A stretch of DNA of 64,000 nt. Origin: Cellulomonas gilvus ATCC 13127 (GTDB taxonomy: Bacteria; Actinomycetota; Actinomycetes; Actinomycetales; Cellulomonadaceae). The position numbers and the translations under genes are program-made. Position 1 is the stretch's first letter. Each line of letters opens with the position of its first letter. Positions 1 to 10,400 of this stretch are shown here, in pieces. The DNA lies in NCBI RefSeq assembly GCF_000218545.1, contig NC_015671.1:1984001-2048000 (forward strand). Direction: 5' to 3'. The notes below the pieces were generated by a model that was given only the letters and a program-made list of their open reading frames with translations, made no database searches and was not told the DNA's origin.

Positions 1-1649
1 CCGCCCGCGCCACCGCGCAGCCCGGTCAGGATCTGCTGCTCCACGCGCGGGTCCACGGCCGAGGTCGCGTCGTCCAGGACCAGCACACGCGGGCGGCGGA
101 CCAGCGCCCGCGCGAGCGCGAGGCGCTGCCGCTGACCGCCCGAGAGGTTCGCGCCGCGCTCGCCCAGCGGCGCGTCCAGCCCACCCGGCAGCGCGCGGAC
201 GACGTCGTCGACCCGCGCCAGGTGCAGCGCCTGCCAGACCTCGTCGTCGGACGGGGCGCCGGGCTCGTCGGGGTCGGCCAGTGCGACGTTGCCCCGCACG
301 GTGTCCTCGAACACGAACGCGTGCTGCGCGACGAGCGCGACGTGCCGCGTGAGGTCCCGGGGGTCGAGGTCGCGCAGGTCGGTCCCGTCCACGCGCACCG
401 CGCCGGAGTCCGGGTCGGACAGGCGCGCGACCAACGAGACCAGGCTCGTCTTGCCCGCACCCGTCGGCCCGACCACCGCGACGACCCGACCCGGTGCGAC
501 GTCCAGGTCGACGTCGTCGACCAGCACGAGCGGACCCTGGGGCGTGTCGACGGACCACGTGACGTGGTCGAACCGGACCGCGGCGCCACCGGACGCGGGC
601 GTCCAGCGCGTCGCACCGGTGGGCAGCGCGCCGCGCGAGTCGACGACCCGCGCCACGCGGTCGTAGCCGACCAGCGCGCGCGGGATCTCCCCCAGCACCC
701 AGCCGAACGCGCGCACCGGGACCGCGAGCAGCGTGAGCAGGTACGCGGCGCCGACCACGTCGCCGGTCTCGATGCGGCCCGCGGACACCTGGAGGGTGCC
801 CACCACGAGCACGAGCAGCGTGCCGAGGTTGGGCAGCAGGTCGATCACGGGGTCGAACACCGCGCGGACCACGCCGACCTTGACGTTCGCATCCGCCAGC
901 TGCGCGGCGCGGGCCGTGAACCGGGACTCCTCACGCGCCTGCGTGCCGAGCGACGTCACCAGCAGCGCGGCCTCGAAGCTCTCGTGCGCGACGTCGGCGA
1001 CCTGGGCGCGCAGCTCTTGCGCATGCGTGATCGCGGGCGACATGCGTCGCTGGAACCACACGTTCGCGACGACCGCGAGCGGCAGGACCACGAGCGCCGC
1101 GACCGCGAGCCACACGTCGGTGCGCAGCAGCGCGACGGTCGCGACCCCGATCATCACCACCACGCCGAGCGCGAACGGCAGCGGGTTGAACACGGACGTC
1201 GCGGCCTCGACGTCCGCGCCCGCGTTCGACAGCAGCTGACCGGTGGGGTGCCGGCGGTGCCAGGACATGGGCAGGCGCAGGTACTGCCGCGTGACGCGCA
1301 GCCGGTGGTCCTCCTGCAGCTGCGCGTAGCCGAGGCCCGCGAAGATGCGCCGGCCCGCGACGCTCACCGCGAGCGTCAGCGCGACCAGGAGCATCACGCC
1401 GCCCGCGGCCCAGACCCGGTCCCTGGCCACCTCGTCACCCGCCAGCGCCGGGACGACGACCTCGTCGGTCGCCCAGCCGAGCACACGGCTGACCGCGACG
1501 GTCGCGGCACCGAACACGGCGGACGTCGTGACCGCGAGCGTGTACGTCCAGGGGTGGGCGCGCATGCCTCGCCAGATGAGCGTCACCGCACGTCGGGGCG
1601 TCGAGCCGACCAGTCCCATGGGAGTGGGCGCGGACCCGGGCGCGGGCAT
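1..1649 (-). CDS. ABC exporter, fused membrane and ATPase domains (3' end outside window)
   Basis: Fused ABC transporter half, probably exporting a small molecule or peptide. The N-terminal part (about residues 20-330) is hydrophobic and matches an exporter membrane domain. The ATPase domain follows: Walker A GPTGAGKT near residue 395-402, signature LSGGQ near 500, and Walker B VLVLDD near 522 followed by ATSAVD. The frame stays open to the window edge, so only the last part of the ATPase is missing. The start at 1649 has GGAAGG eight bases upstream. An in-frame ATG at 1688 is an alternative; it has CAACGT six bases before it and could be leaderless. The substrate cannot be told from sequence. 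Confidence 0.9.
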   Translation of the reverse strand, partial: MPAPGSAPTPMGLVGSTPRRAVTLIWRGMRAHPWTYTLAVTTSAVFGAATVAVSRVLGWATDEVVVPALAGDEVARDRVWAAGGVMLLVALTLAVSVAGRRIFAGLGYAQLQEDHRLRVTRQYLRLPMSWHRRHPTGQLLSNAGADVEAATSVFNPLPFALGVVVMIGVATVALLRTDVWLAVAALVVLPLAVVANVWFQRRMSPAITHAQELRAQVADVAHESFEAALLVTSLGTQAREESRFTARAAQLADANVKVGVVRAVFDPVIDLLPNLGTLLVLVVGTLQVSAGRIETGDVVGAAYLLTLLAVPVRAFGWVLGEIPRALVGYDRVARVVDSRGALPTGATRWTPASGGAAVRFDHVTWSVDTPQGPLVLVDDVDLDVAPGRVVAVVGPTGAGKTSLVSLVARLSDPDSGAVRVDGTDLRDLDPRDLTRHVALVAQHAFVFEDTVRGNVALADPDEPGAPSDDEVWQALHLARVDDVVRALPGGLDAPLGERGANLSGGQRQRLALARALVRRPRVLVLDDATSAVDPRVEQQILTGLRGGAG

Positions 1650-1765
1650 GCGGACGACCTTCCGACGAGAGGCGGGGGGATGCCCCATGCTCTCACGTTG
1701 CTCCGGGCGACCGAGGAGGGCGCCCCCGGCCGCGGCCCGCACCGCAGGTCGCCCGCTGTGCGAGC

Positions 1766-2422
1766 ATGGCGCGCATGACGTGGCACGAGACCTTGCGCAG
1801 CGACCTGGTGGACGCCCTGCGGGAGGTCCCGCCCGACGCTCCCACGCTGTGCGAGGGCTGGCAGGCCCGTCACCTGGCGGCGCACGTGGTGCTACGGGAG
1901 CGCTCCGTCACGGTGGGCGCGGGCCTCGCGCTACCGCCCCTCGCGGGCGCAGCCGAGCGGGCGATCGAGCGGACCGCCGACGACGCGGCGACGCCCGAGG
2001 GCTACGCGGCGCTGGTCGAGCGCGTCGCGCACGCGCCGGGGCGGTGGCACCCGATGACGTGGGCGGGCGACCTCGCCAACCTGGTCGAGCTGTACGTGCA
2101 CGGGGAGGACGTGCGCCGCGGCGCCGGCCCCGCGCCCGCACGCGAGCTGGCCCCCGGGCTCGTCGACGCGCTGTGGCGCCAGGTGCGGCAGGTGGGCGCG
2201 CTGCGGCTGCGCAAGGCGCCCGTGGGGATCGTGCTGGTCCGGCCCGACGGCCCGCGCACGGCTCTCAAGCGCGCGCGTGGCGGCCACGGGACGGTCGTCG
2301 TCCGCGGCGCCGTCGGCGAGCTCGTGCTGTGGCTCACGGGCCGCGGCGCCGCGGCCGACGTCCTGGTGCAGGGCGCGCCCGATGACGTCGCCGCGCTCGA
2401 CGCGGTGGTGCCGCGCGCCTGA
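1766..2422 (+). CDS. TIGR03085-type mycothiol-dependent maleylpyruvate isomerase-like protein
   Basis: A 218-residue protein of the DinB-like/maleylpyruvate isomerase superfamily that actinobacteria carry in many copies. The family is a four-helix bundle that usually binds a metal; the TIGR03085 branch has no established reaction. The typical N-terminal pattern is present: APTLCEGW, then HLAAHVVLRE. A second ATG at 1775 lies seven bases after GAGCAT (1762-1767), an acceptable -10, so the mRNA could be leaderless from 1775. It is divergent from the ABC exporter and converges on hisF with a four-base gap. The family assignment is fairly sure; the cellular role is not known. Confidence 0.8.
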   Translation: MARMTWHETLRSDLVDALREVPPDAPTLCEGWQARHLAAHVVLRERSVTVGAGLALPPLAGAAERAIERTADDAATPEGYAALVERVAHAPGRWHPMTWAGDLANLVELYVHGEDVRRGAGPAPARELAPGLVDALWRQVRQVGALRLRKAPVGIVLVRPDGPRTALKRARGGHGTVVVRGAVGELVLWLTGRGAAADVLVQGAPDDVAALDAVVPRA

Positions 2423-2426
2423 CGCG

Positions 2427-3197
2427 TCAGCGGACGGTGACGCCCGCCGCGCGCAGCGTGTCCTTGACCTGACCCACGGTGAGCACGCCGAAGTGGAACA
2501 CGCTCGCCGCGAGCACCGCGTCCGCACCGGCCCGCGCGGCCTCGACGAAGTGCTCGGGCGTCCCCGCGCCGCCGCTCGCGATGAGCGGCACGGCGACCGC
2601 CGCCCGGACGTCGCGCAGCATCTCGAGGTCGAAGCCCGCAGTCGTGCCGTCCGCGTCCATCGAGTTGAGCAGGATCTCCCCCGCGCCCAGCTCGGCCGCC
2701 CGAGCCGCCCACGCGACCGCGTCGATGCCCGTCCCGCGTCGTCCGCCGTGCGTGGTGACCTCGTAGCCCGAGTCCGTGCGGACGTCGCCCGTGGTGCGCC
2801 GCGCGTCGACGGACAGCACCAGCACCTGGCTGCCGAACCGGTCGGCGATGCGCGCGATGAGCTCCGGGTCGGCGATGGCGGCGGTGTTGACCCCCACCTT
2901 GTCCGCGCCCGCGCGCAGCAGGCGATCGACGTCGTCGGGCGAGCGCACACCGCCGCCGACCGTCAGCGGCACGAACACCTCCTCGGCCGTGCGGCGCACC
3001 ACGTCGTACGTGGTCTCGCGGTTGCCCGAGGATGCGGACACGTCGAGGAACGTGAGCTCGTCGGCACCCTCCGCGTCGTACCGGTGCGCGAGCTCGACGG
3101 GGTCGCCGGCGTCGCGCAGGTTCTCGAAGTTGACGCCCTTGACCACGCGGCCTGCGTCGACGTCGAGGCACGGGATGACCCGCAGGGCCAGGCTCAT
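2427..3197 (-). CDS. hisF: Imidazole glycerol phosphate synthase subunit HisF
   Basis: Cyclase subunit of the HisF-HisH synthase, which converts PRFAR and glutamine-derived ammonia to imidazole glycerol phosphate and AICAR in histidine synthesis. At 256 residues it has the normal family length. Visible family landmarks are [14 protein letters not shown] at the start, with the catalytic Asp of the first strand, LTVGGGVRS for phosphate binding, and NSMDADGT with the second catalytic Asp. AAGGAG precedes the start. The ATG overlaps the stop of the FKBP gene upstream as ATGA, so hisF is translationally coupled to the tail of the proteasome gene run. No other his gene is visible nearby. Confidence 0.95.
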   Translation of the reverse strand: MSLALRVIPCLDVDAGRVVKGVNFENLRDAGDPVELAHRYDAEGADELTFLDVSASSGNRETTYDVVRRTAEEVFVPLTVGGGVRSPDDVDRLLRAGADKVGVNTAAIADPELIARIADRFGSQVLVLSVDARRTTGDVRTDSGYEVTTHGGRRGTGIDAVAWAARAAELGAGEILLNSMDADGTTAGFDLEMLRDVRAAVAVPLIASGGAGTPEHFVEAARAGADAVLAASVFHFGVLTVGQVKDTLRAAGVTVR

Positions 3198-4096
3198 GAG
3201 GCTCCTTGAGGGGCTCGGGAGTCGAGGACGTCCACGACGAACACCACGGTCTCGCCCTCGAGCGCGGCGCTCTGCGTCACCCCGAGCGCATACGTCGGGG
3301 GTACCACCAGCAGCACGCGGCTGCCGACGGTCTGGTCCGTGAGGCCCTCGGACCACGCGGGCACGTCCTGCAGCGAGAACGACAGCGGCAGGCCCTTCGC
3401 CCACGTGGAGTCGAACTCCTCACCCGTTGTCCAGGCCCAGCCGGTGTACTGCACGGTCACCGTGTCGTCCGGGCCGACCTGCCGTCCGGTCCCCCGCAGC
3501 ACGGGCTGCGCGACGAGGTCCACCGGCGCGTCGCCCTTGGGCGTGCTGATCTTCGGCGCGCCCGCACCGGACTGCGTGACCTTGGGCAGGTCCTCACGCG
3601 GCTCGACCGCGTCGCCGTCGGCCACGGTCGGCAGCACGTCGATCACCGTGACCGTCGGGTAGGAGCCCGCGCCCTCGCCCGGCGCGACCTGGAGGAGCCG
3701 CGCACCGACCCGCTGGCCGACGATGGTCGTGTACAGCTCGGGACCGAGGTCCTCGCGCGTGAGGATCTGCGACGTCGGGCTCGTGGTGAAGCTCTCCTGC
3801 ACCAGCGAGGCGTCGTCCGCGTCCTCGAGCCAGTAGTCGATGAGCACGGGCTCGCCGTCGCTCACCTCGGGCCCCGTGCCCGGCCAGATCGTCTCGCGGT
3901 ACGTCTCGTCGACCACGAGCGGGGTCACGTACGTGAGCGTGGGCGCCTGGCCCGCGTCTCCCGAGACGGTCACCTCGGGATCGACGGCCTCGGGCTCGGA
4001 GCACCCGGCGAGCAGCGCGAGCGCTCCGACCACCAGCGCGGCGCACGCTCGCGCGCCCCACCGTCGTCGTCGGTCCTGCACCTCGTGGATCCTCAC
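3194..4096 (-). CDS. FKBP-type peptidyl-prolyl isomerase, lipoprotein
   Basis: Exported prolyl isomerase, anchored through a lipobox (LLAGC) after a hydrophobic segment. The mature part holds two FKBP-like units: an upstream one (roughly residues 50-170) and a C-terminal one (roughly 200-290) with VQYTGW, FDSTW and VVPPTYALG, typical FKBP strands. The start chosen is the GTG at 4096, giving a short basic n-region; the frame stays open upstream to 4174, and a GTG at 4081 is also possible. It lies 99 bases downstream of pafA, in the same order seen in other actinobacteria, and its stop overlaps the hisF start. Role inferred: folding of exported proteins. Confidence 0.85.
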   Translation of the reverse strand: MRIHEVQDRRRRWGARACAALVVGALALLAGCSEPEAVDPEVTVSGDAGQAPTLTYVTPLVVDETYRETIWPGTGPEVSDGEPVLIDYWLEDADDASLVQESFTTSPTSQILTREDLGPELYTTIVGQRVGARLLQVAPGEGAGSYPTVTVIDVLPTVADGDAVEPREDLPKVTQSGAGAPKISTPKGDAPVDLVAQPVLRGTGRQVGPDDTVTVQYTGWAWTTGEEFDSTWAKGLPLSFSLQDVPAWSEGLTDQTVGSRVLLVVPPTYALGVTQSAALEGETVVFVVDVLDSRAPQGAS

Positions 4097-4195
4097 GTCG
4101 TACGTCAGCCCGCTGCGGGCTCCTCCTGGCGGCGCTGCGCGCCCGGGCATGCGGCACCCGGGGCGAGCGCACACTCTACGGCCGTCGGCCGTGCC

Positions 4196-5557
4196 CTACA
4201 TCGACTCGATCAACCGCTCGACGCGCTCGTCGACGTTGCGGAACGGGTCCTTGCACAGCACCGTGCGCTGCGCCTGGTCGTTGAGCTTGAGGTGCACCCA
4301 GTCGACCGTGTAGTCGCGGCGCGCCTCCTGAGCAGCGCGCACGAAGTCGCCCCGGAGCTTGGCGCGCGTCGTCTGGGGCGGCACCGCGGTCGCCTCGAAC
4401 ACCTCGACGTCGCTGGTCAGCCGCTCGACGAGCCCCTTGGCCGCGAGCAGGTTGTACAGCCCCTCGGTCCGCGAGATGTCGTGGTACGCCAGGTCGAGCC
4501 GCTGCACGCGGACGTCGGACAGCGGCAGGTCGTGCTTGGCGCGGTACCGCTCGATCAGCCGGTGCTTGATCACCCAGTCGAGCTCACGGTCGACCAGCGA
4601 CAGGTCGTCGGTGCGCAGCGCGCGCAGCCCGCGCTCCCACAGGTCCACGACCTGCTTGTCCTGCGGCGTCCCGCCGCCGTGCTGCTCGAGGAACTCCAGC
4701 ACGCGGGCCAGGTACTCCTCCTGCAGCTCGAGCGCCGTGGCCGTGCGCCCGTTCGCGAGCACGACCTGGTGCCGTCCGGTCATGTCGTGGCTGATCTCGC
4801 GGATCGCCCGGATGGGGTTCTCGAGCGCGGTGTCCCGCATGGGCACACCCGCCTCGATCATGCGCAGCAGCAGGTCGGTCGCACCGACCTTGAGCATCGT
4901 CGTCGTCTCGGACATCGAGGAGTCGCCGACGATCACGTGCAGCCGGCGGAAGTGCTCGGCGTCGGCGTGCGGCTCGTCGCGCGTGTTGATGATCGGGCGG
5001 GAACGCGTCGTCGCGCTCGAGACCGCCTCCCAGATGTGGTCGGCCCGCTGCGACAGGCAGTACACCGCTCCGCGCGGCGTGGTGAGCACCTTGCCGGCTC
5101 CCGTGAGGATCTGCCGCGTGATGAGGAACGGCACCAGCACGTCGGACAGCCGTGCGAAGTCACCCTGCCGGCGCACCAGGTAGTTCTCGTGGCAGCCGTA
5201 GGAGTTGCCGGCCGAGTCCGTGTTGTTCTTGAACAGGTGGATCCGCCCGGGCAGGCCCTCGTGCTCGAGCCGCTGCTGCGCGTCCTCGACCAGTCCCTCG
5301 AGGATCCGCTCACCCGCACGGTCGTGCGTGACGAGCTGTCGCACGTCGTCGCACTCGGCGGTCGCGTACTCGGGGTGCGAGCCGACGTCGAGATACAGCC
5401 GCGACCCGTTGCGCAGGAACACGTTCGACGAGCGGCCCCACGCGACGACCTTGCGGAACAGGTACCGCGCGACCTCGTCCGCGGACAGCCCGCGGCCGTC
5501 CGTCGCGGCGCACGTGACGCCGTACTCGGTCTCCAGGCCGAAGATCCGCCGGTCCAT
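4196..5557 (-). CDS. pafA: Pup-protein ligase PafA
   Basis: Ligates the C-terminal glutamate of deamidated Pup to substrate lysines, marking proteins for the proteasome. The 453-residue frame is of the carboxylate-amine ligase fold. It opens [15 protein letters not shown], with the Mg/ATP-binding Glu9, and carries [15 protein letters not shown], where Asp57 corresponds to the catalytic base (Asp64) of characterised PafA. The SSNVFLRNG stretch and the absence of the Dop-type loop separate it from Dop. The start overlaps the prcA stop by one base (TGATG), so it is the fourth gene of the pup-prcB-prcA-pafA operon. Confidence 0.97.
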   Translation of the reverse strand: MDRRIFGLETEYGVTCAATDGRGLSADEVARYLFRKVVAWGRSSNVFLRNGSRLYLDVGSHPEYATAECDDVRQLVTHDRAGERILEGLVEDAQQRLEHEGLPGRIHLFKNNTDSAGNSYGCHENYLVRRQGDFARLSDVLVPFLITRQILTGAGKVLTTPRGAVYCLSQRADHIWEAVSSATTRSRPIINTRDEPHADAEHFRRLHVIVGDSSMSETTTMLKVGATDLLLRMIEAGVPMRDTALENPIRAIREISHDMTGRHQVVLANGRTATALELQEEYLARVLEFLEQHGGGTPQDKQVVDLWERGLRALRTDDLSLVDRELDWVIKHRLIERYRAKHDLPLSDVRVQRLDLAYHDISRTEGLYNLLAAKGLVERLTSDVEVFEATAVPPQTTRAKLRGDFVRAAQEARRDYTVDWVHLKLNDQAQRTVLCKDPFRNVDERVERLIESM

Positions 5558-6255
5558 CAGCCCTCCAGCAGGTCCTCGAGCAGCGGTCCGGCCAGCCGCC
5601 GGAACGCGCGGCGCGGCCGCGTGCGGTCCAGCACCGCGACCTCGAGCTGGGCCGCCGCGAGCGTGCGCTGCTCCCCGCCGTCCTCGGCCGGCGAGCCCAG
5701 CACGCGGACCGCCAGCGCGAGGACCTCGGGCAGCGTCATCCCCGGCCGCCACGCGTCCGCGACCAGCCCGCCGAGCCGCTCGGCCTGTCCGCCCATGACG
5801 ACCCAGCCGTGCTCGTCGGCCACCGAGCCGTCGTACGTGAGGCGGTAGATCTGGTCGCCCTCGGGCGACCGCCCCACCTCCGCCACGACCAGCTCGACCT
5901 CGAGCGGCTTGGACTCCGTGGTGAACACGGTGCCGAGCGTCTGCGCGTACGCGTTCGCGAGCGCGCGCGCGGCGACGTCCTCGCGGTCGTAGGAGTAGCC
6001 GCGCAGGTCCGCGTAGCGCACGCCCGCGACGCGCAGGTTCTCGAACTCGTTGTACTTGCCCACCGCGGCGAACGCGATGCGGTCGTAGATCTCCGACACC
6101 TTGTGCAGCGCACGCGACGCGTTCTCGGTCGCGAACGCGATGCCGTCGTCGTACTGCAGCACGACGACGCTGCGGCCCCGCGCGATGCCCTTACGGGCGT
6201 AGTCGGCGCGGTCCTTCATGAGCTGCTCGGGCGAGACGTAGAACGGCATGCTCAT
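5557..6255 (-). CDS. prcA: 20S proteasome subunit alpha
   Basis: Alpha subunit of the actinobacterial 20S core; it forms the outer rings that gate entry and dock Mpa/ARC. It has 232 residues, a usual size. The start [11 protein letters not shown] is characteristic, followed by the N-terminal gating helix region and the conserved [10 protein letters not shown] strand. There is no N-terminal Thr nucleophile, as expected for alpha. The C-terminal part includes VEVAVLDR, shared with other actinobacterial PrcA. The open frame extends upstream inside prcB, but the ATG at 6255 overlaps the prcB stop as ATGA and gives the family start. Confidence 0.97.
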   Translation of the reverse strand: MSMPFYVSPEQLMKDRADYARKGIARGRSVVVLQYDDGIAFATENASRALHKVSEIYDRIAFAAVGKYNEFENLRVAGVRYADLRGYSYDREDVAARALANAYAQTLGTVFTTESKPLEVELVVAEVGRSPEGDQIYRLTYDGSVADEHGWVVMGGQAERLGGLVADAWRPGMTLPEVLALAVRVLGSPAEDGGEQRTLAAAQLEVAVLDRTRPRRAFRRLAGPLLEDLLEG

Positions 6256-7088
6256 GAGCGGCCTCCCGCGTGCGCCGCGCGCCGCTGCGCGACGACGGTC
6301 TCGACGACGTCCTCGAGCGTGTCGTCGGGCACGCGCAGGTAGCCCGACTCGGTGACGCTCGCGACCACCGGCCAGATCCGGCGCGTGGTGTCCGGGCCAC
6401 CCGTCGCCGAGTCGTCGTCGGCCGCGTCGACGAGCGCCTCGACCGCGACCCGGACCGCGTCCTGCGGGGACAGCCCGGCGCGCCACAGCTTCTTGAGCGA
6501 ACCGCGCGCGAACACCGACCCCGAGCCGACCGCGTGGTGCTCGTGCTCCTCGTACCGGCCGCCCGTGACGTCGTAGGAGAAGATCCGGCCCGTGCGGCGG
6601 TCCAGGTCGAAACCGGCGAACAGCGGCACGACCGCGAGCCCCTGCATGGCCAGGCCCAGGTTGCCGCGGATCATCGTGGACAGGCGGTTCGCCTTGCCGT
6701 CGAGCGACAGCAGGCTGCCCTCGATCTTCTCGTAGTGCTCGAGCTCGAGCTGGAACAGGCGGACCAGCTCGACCGCGAGCCCCGCGGTGCCCGCGATGCC
6801 CACCGCCGAGTACTCGTCCGCGGGGAAGACCTTCTCGATCTCGCGGCTCGCGATCATCGAGCCCATCGTCGCGCGGCGGTCACCCGCCATGACGACGCCG
6901 CCCGCGCACACGACCGCGACGATCGTGGTGCCGTGCGGTGCGTGCACCTGCTCGGCACCGACGAGCGGCCGGTTGCCCGGCAGCAGCGCGGGCGCGTGGG
7001 ACGCGAGGAAGTCGACGAACGACGACGAGCCCGGGGTCATGAACGCGGCCGGGAGCCGGCCCGACGCGAGCGGGTCAGGATGCGACAT
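6252..7088 (-). CDS. prcB: 20S proteasome subunit beta, catalytic
   Basis: Catalytic beta subunit. The precursor has 278 residues; a propeptide of about 53 residues ends at HG, and Thr54 in GTTIVAVV would be the N-terminal nucleophile after self-cleavage. The conserved catalytic-site partners are visible: GDRRAT with Asp, and Lys in IEKVFP. The [10 protein letters not shown] and GSGSVFARG motifs are typical of actinobacterial PrcB. It lies six bases downstream of pup and overlaps prcA by four, so core subunits and tag are co-expressed. Confidence 0.97.
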   Translation of the reverse strand: MSHPDPLASGRLPAAFMTPGSSSFVDFLASHAPALLPGNRPLVGAEQVHAPHGTTIVAVVCAGGVVMAGDRRATMGSMIASREIEKVFPADEYSAVGIAGTAGLAVELVRLFQLELEHYEKIEGSLLSLDGKANRLSTMIRGNLGLAMQGLAVVPLFAGFDLDRRTGRIFSYDVTGGRYEEHEHHAVGSGSVFARGSLKKLWRAGLSPQDAVRVAVEALVDAADDDSATGGPDTTRRIWPVVASVTESGYLRVPDDTLEDVVETVVAQRRAAHAGGRS

Positions 7089-7094
7089 GGGCGC

Positions 7095-7286
7095 TCACTG
7101 ACCGCCCTTCTGGACGAAGCCCCGCACGAACTGCTCGGCGTTCTGCTCCAGCACGTCGTCGATCTCGTCGAGCAGCGCGTCGACCTCGGCGTCCCGGCTC
7201 TGCGCGGCGGGCGCGACCGGCGCGGGCGCGTCGTCGACCGGCTCGTCGTCGTCCCGGCGCGGGTTGATCCGCTCCTGACCTGCCAT
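7095..7286 (-). CDS. pup: Prokaryotic ubiquitin-like protein Pup
   Basis: A 63-residue, acidic, largely disordered tag protein. It starts MAGQERINPRR and ends QKGGQ. The C-terminal Gln means Dop must deamidate it to Glu before PafA can attach it. The segment around residues 33-52 (VDALLDEIDDVLEQNAE) is the helix that binds the Mpa coiled coil. An excellent ribosome site, GAGGAGGT, lies six bases before the ATG, and a TAGGGT -10 box (7324-7329) suggests an mRNA leader of about 30 bases. It is the first gene of pup-prcB-prcA-pafA. Confidence 0.97.
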   Translation of the reverse strand: MAGQERINPRRDDDEPVDDAPAPVAPAAQSRDAEVDALLDEIDDVLEQNAEQFVRGFVQKGGQ

Positions 7287-7323
7287 GAGGACCTCCTCGG
7301 CGTCGCTGGGTGCTCCTGCGCCC

Positions 7324-7329
7324 ACCCTA
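7324..7329 (-). promoter_or_regulatory. -10 box of the pup-prcBA-pafA operon
   Basis: TAGGGT on the minus strand matches the actinobacterial TANNNT -10. Transcription would begin about seven bases on, giving a leader near 30 nt with a strong ribosome site before pup. No clear -35 is visible. Confidence 0.55.
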
Positions 7330-7405
7330 GGCCCAAGCCGACGACGACCGCCGCGGGTGGCGCGTGCGCGAGACGCTCCCGACGTCGCCTGCCATGCTGC
7401 CCGCC

Positions 7406-10400
7406 ATGACCCACCCGCTCGTCCCACGCCCGCGCGCCCTCGTGCTCGTGCAGGCACGACACCTCCTGCTCGACCCCTCGCGCTGCCCCTGGTGCGGGGC
7501 CGGCCTCGCGGGCTCCTGGTGCTCGCTGTGCGGCCTCGACCTGACGGGTCCGGCGGGCGCGGCCGTGTGGGAGGCGTCGCGCGCCGCCGCAGCGGCGCTC
7601 GAGCGCCAGGGCGCCGTGGTCGACGATGTGCGACGCACCGCGGCCGCACGCCTCGCGCCGCAGCCGCCGAGCCACGCCCCGACGCAGCCGACGACGCACG
7701 CTCGGACGCAGCCGGCCGCGCCCACTCCGGTGCGGCCGGCGCCCCCGGCAGCGGCGCAGGTCGGTGCGGGCCTCGGCGATCTCGTCGGGCCCTGGAGCAT
7801 GCCGTACCGCCTTCCCGCGGGAGGCTCGCCGGTCTCCTCGCCGGTCCCCCCGCCGCCACCCACGGCCGGACCCGCGTGGCCGCCCGGCCCCGCGCCGCGG
7901 TCGCCCCGCGGGGCATGGCCCGTGCAGACCGTGCTCGTCACGCTCGGTGCGGCCCTGCTCGCGCTCGCGAGCCTCGTGTTCCTGGTCTTCACCTGGGAGC
8001 TGCTGACGCTCGCCGTGCGGGCGGGTGTGGTCGCGCTCGGCACCGCGGGCGTCCTGACGCTCGCGGTCGTGCTGCGGCGGCGCGGGCTGCGGGCCTCGGC
8101 CGAGGCGGTCGCCGCGCTGGGCTCGGCGCTGCTCACGCTCGACGTGTGGGCGCTGTGGGCCACGGGACTGCTCGGTGGTGCCCCCGGGTGGCTCGTCGGC
8201 GGCCTCGGCCTGCTCGCGTGCGGCGCGGTGCTCGCGGCCTACGGCGTGCGGACGGGTCTGCGCAGCGCGACGGTCGCCGCGGCGCTCCTCGTGCCGGCCG
8301 CTCCCCTGCCGCTCGCGGCCGCCTCGCGGACCGCGGCCGGCGTGCTGGGCGCCCTGCTGCTGGCGTTCGTGCTGACGTCCGCGCGGCACCTGCCGACGGC
8401 CCGGGCGCGGGTCGCCGAGCGCCGGGTGCTGACGTGCGCCGCCGTCGCGCTCGCGTCGCTGCTGGCCGTGGTCCAGCTGGTCGCCGTCCGGACCGGCACG
8501 CACGGCGGCCGCACCACGGGTGCCGTGCTGGTCGTCGCCCTGGCGCTCGCGTGCCTCGCCGGACTCGCCGCACAGGCGGCGGCCACCCGGGGGGCCGAGG
8601 CGCGCGCGTGGGCCGCGGGGTCCGGCGCCCTCGCGGCGCTGACGGCCGCCGTCGCGGTCCCCGCCGTCACCGGCTCGGCGGTCGCGTGGTCCGCGCCCGC
8701 CGCGGCGGCCGTCGGTGCTCTGGCCGCGCTGGGCGTGGCCGCACGCGCGGCGAACGGGGTGTCCCAGGCGCCCCGCGCGGGTGTCGCGGCCGGCTCAGCC
8801 GACGCGGACGCCACCGCCGGCCGGGACACACCCCCGACGACCGTGGCGGCGGTCGCCGCCGCCGTCACCGCGGGCGCGCTGGCCGTGCCGGAGCTCGGCC
8901 TGCTCGCGGTCGTGGCCCTCGCGGCGGTGCTGGAGCCGACACGCGCAACCGACGGCGTCGTCGTGTCCGCCGCGGTGACGATGCTGACCACGGTGCTGCT
9001 GGCCGCCGCGCTCGGTGTGCGGCTCTCGCGCGCGCTGCGGCACGTCGCGGTCGCGCTCACGTGCGCCGCCGTGCTCGAGGGCGTCGCGCTCCTCGCCGAC
9101 GGCGTGGTGAGCGCCGTCGGCGGGTTCGTCGCGGTCGCGGTCGTCGCGCTCGTGGTCCCGCTGCCGCGTCCCTGGCGCGGCCACACGCGTGCGCTCGCCG
9201 GGCTCGCGGCGACCGCGGGGCTCGTCGCCGCGGCGCCGGGCGCGGTGGGCGACGCGACGTCGGGCCAGCGCGCGGCGCTGCTCGTGGCCCTGCTGGCCGC
9301 AGCGGTCGTCGTCACCGTCTCCGCACGGTGGGGCGGGGCCGCCGTGCGCGCCGCAGGCTCGTGCGTCACGGCCCTGCTCGCGACCGGTGCTGCCGCGACC
9401 GCGTGGCGTCTCGGCGGTGGTGACCCGGGCGATGCCGCACTCGTGGCTGCGACGCTCCTGGGCGGGGTCGTCGTCGCGCTCGTGCTGCTGCGTGCGGTCC
9501 CGCGCGCACACCGCACGGCGCTGCTCCCCACCGCGGCCGCGGTGCAGGGGCTCACGTGGCTCGCCGCGCTCGCGTCGTGGGCCGAGGGTGGTGCGCACAC
9601 CGCCGCCCTGGTCGCGCTGGCCACGGCCGCCGCGGCCGAGGCGCTCGCCCTGGCCGCGCTGGGCCGTGGCCGGGTCGGGGCGCTGCCGCGGCTGGTCGCC
9701 GCGACGCTCGTCGTCCCGGCGGCGGCCGCGGCGGTGTTCTCGGCGCATCTCGCGGCAGGCGTACCCGGCCGCGCCACGACCTCGCTCGCGGTGGGTGTGC
9801 TCGCGTGCGCCGCGGTGCTCGCCGCGCGCGCGCTGGACGGCGGACGGAGCGGGTTCCGTGAGGCGGTCGAGATCAGCGGCGCCGTGGTCGCGGCGGCGGC
9901 GCTGCTCGCGGCGCCCTCCCCGGGCGTCGTGACGCTCGAGCTCACGCTCCTGGCCGTCACGGCCGGCGCCGTCGCGCTCGCGCCCGACCGACGCCCGGTG
10001 CGCTGGTGGGCGCTGGGCCTGGCCGTGCTCGCGTCGTGGTCCGGTCTCGCGGCACGCGACGTGGGCGTGCCCGAGGCCTACGCCGCGCCGCTGGGCCTCG
10101 TGCTCGTCGGTGTCGGGGCCCGCCGGCTGCGTCGCGCGGGGGCCGGTCAGCCCCCGGGGCGGCCGGGTGACGACACGGGCTCGGGCGCCGCGCTGCTCGG
10201 CGCCGGTGCGCTGCTCGTCGGCCTGCCGCCCGCGCTGGTGCTGGACCCCGTGGTCGTCGGGACCGTGCACCTCGACCGGGCCGCGACCCTGACCGCCGCG
10301 CTCGTGCTGGTCGCGGGGCTCGCGTTCCGGCTCGCGCGCGGTGGCGCGGGTGCGCGCGCGGCGGCACGCACGCTCGCGGCCTGCGTCGCGCTGCTCGTCG

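Noticed and set aside
4175..4195. Terminator after pafA (ACGGCCG-T-CGGCCGT)
   Set aside because: The arms are separated by a single base, so this is a palindrome and not a stable hairpin with a normal loop; left unannotated.
3206..5848. An 880-codon frame antisense to the FKBP and pafA genes
   Set aside because: It spans two real, opposite genes and their gap and shows no domain.
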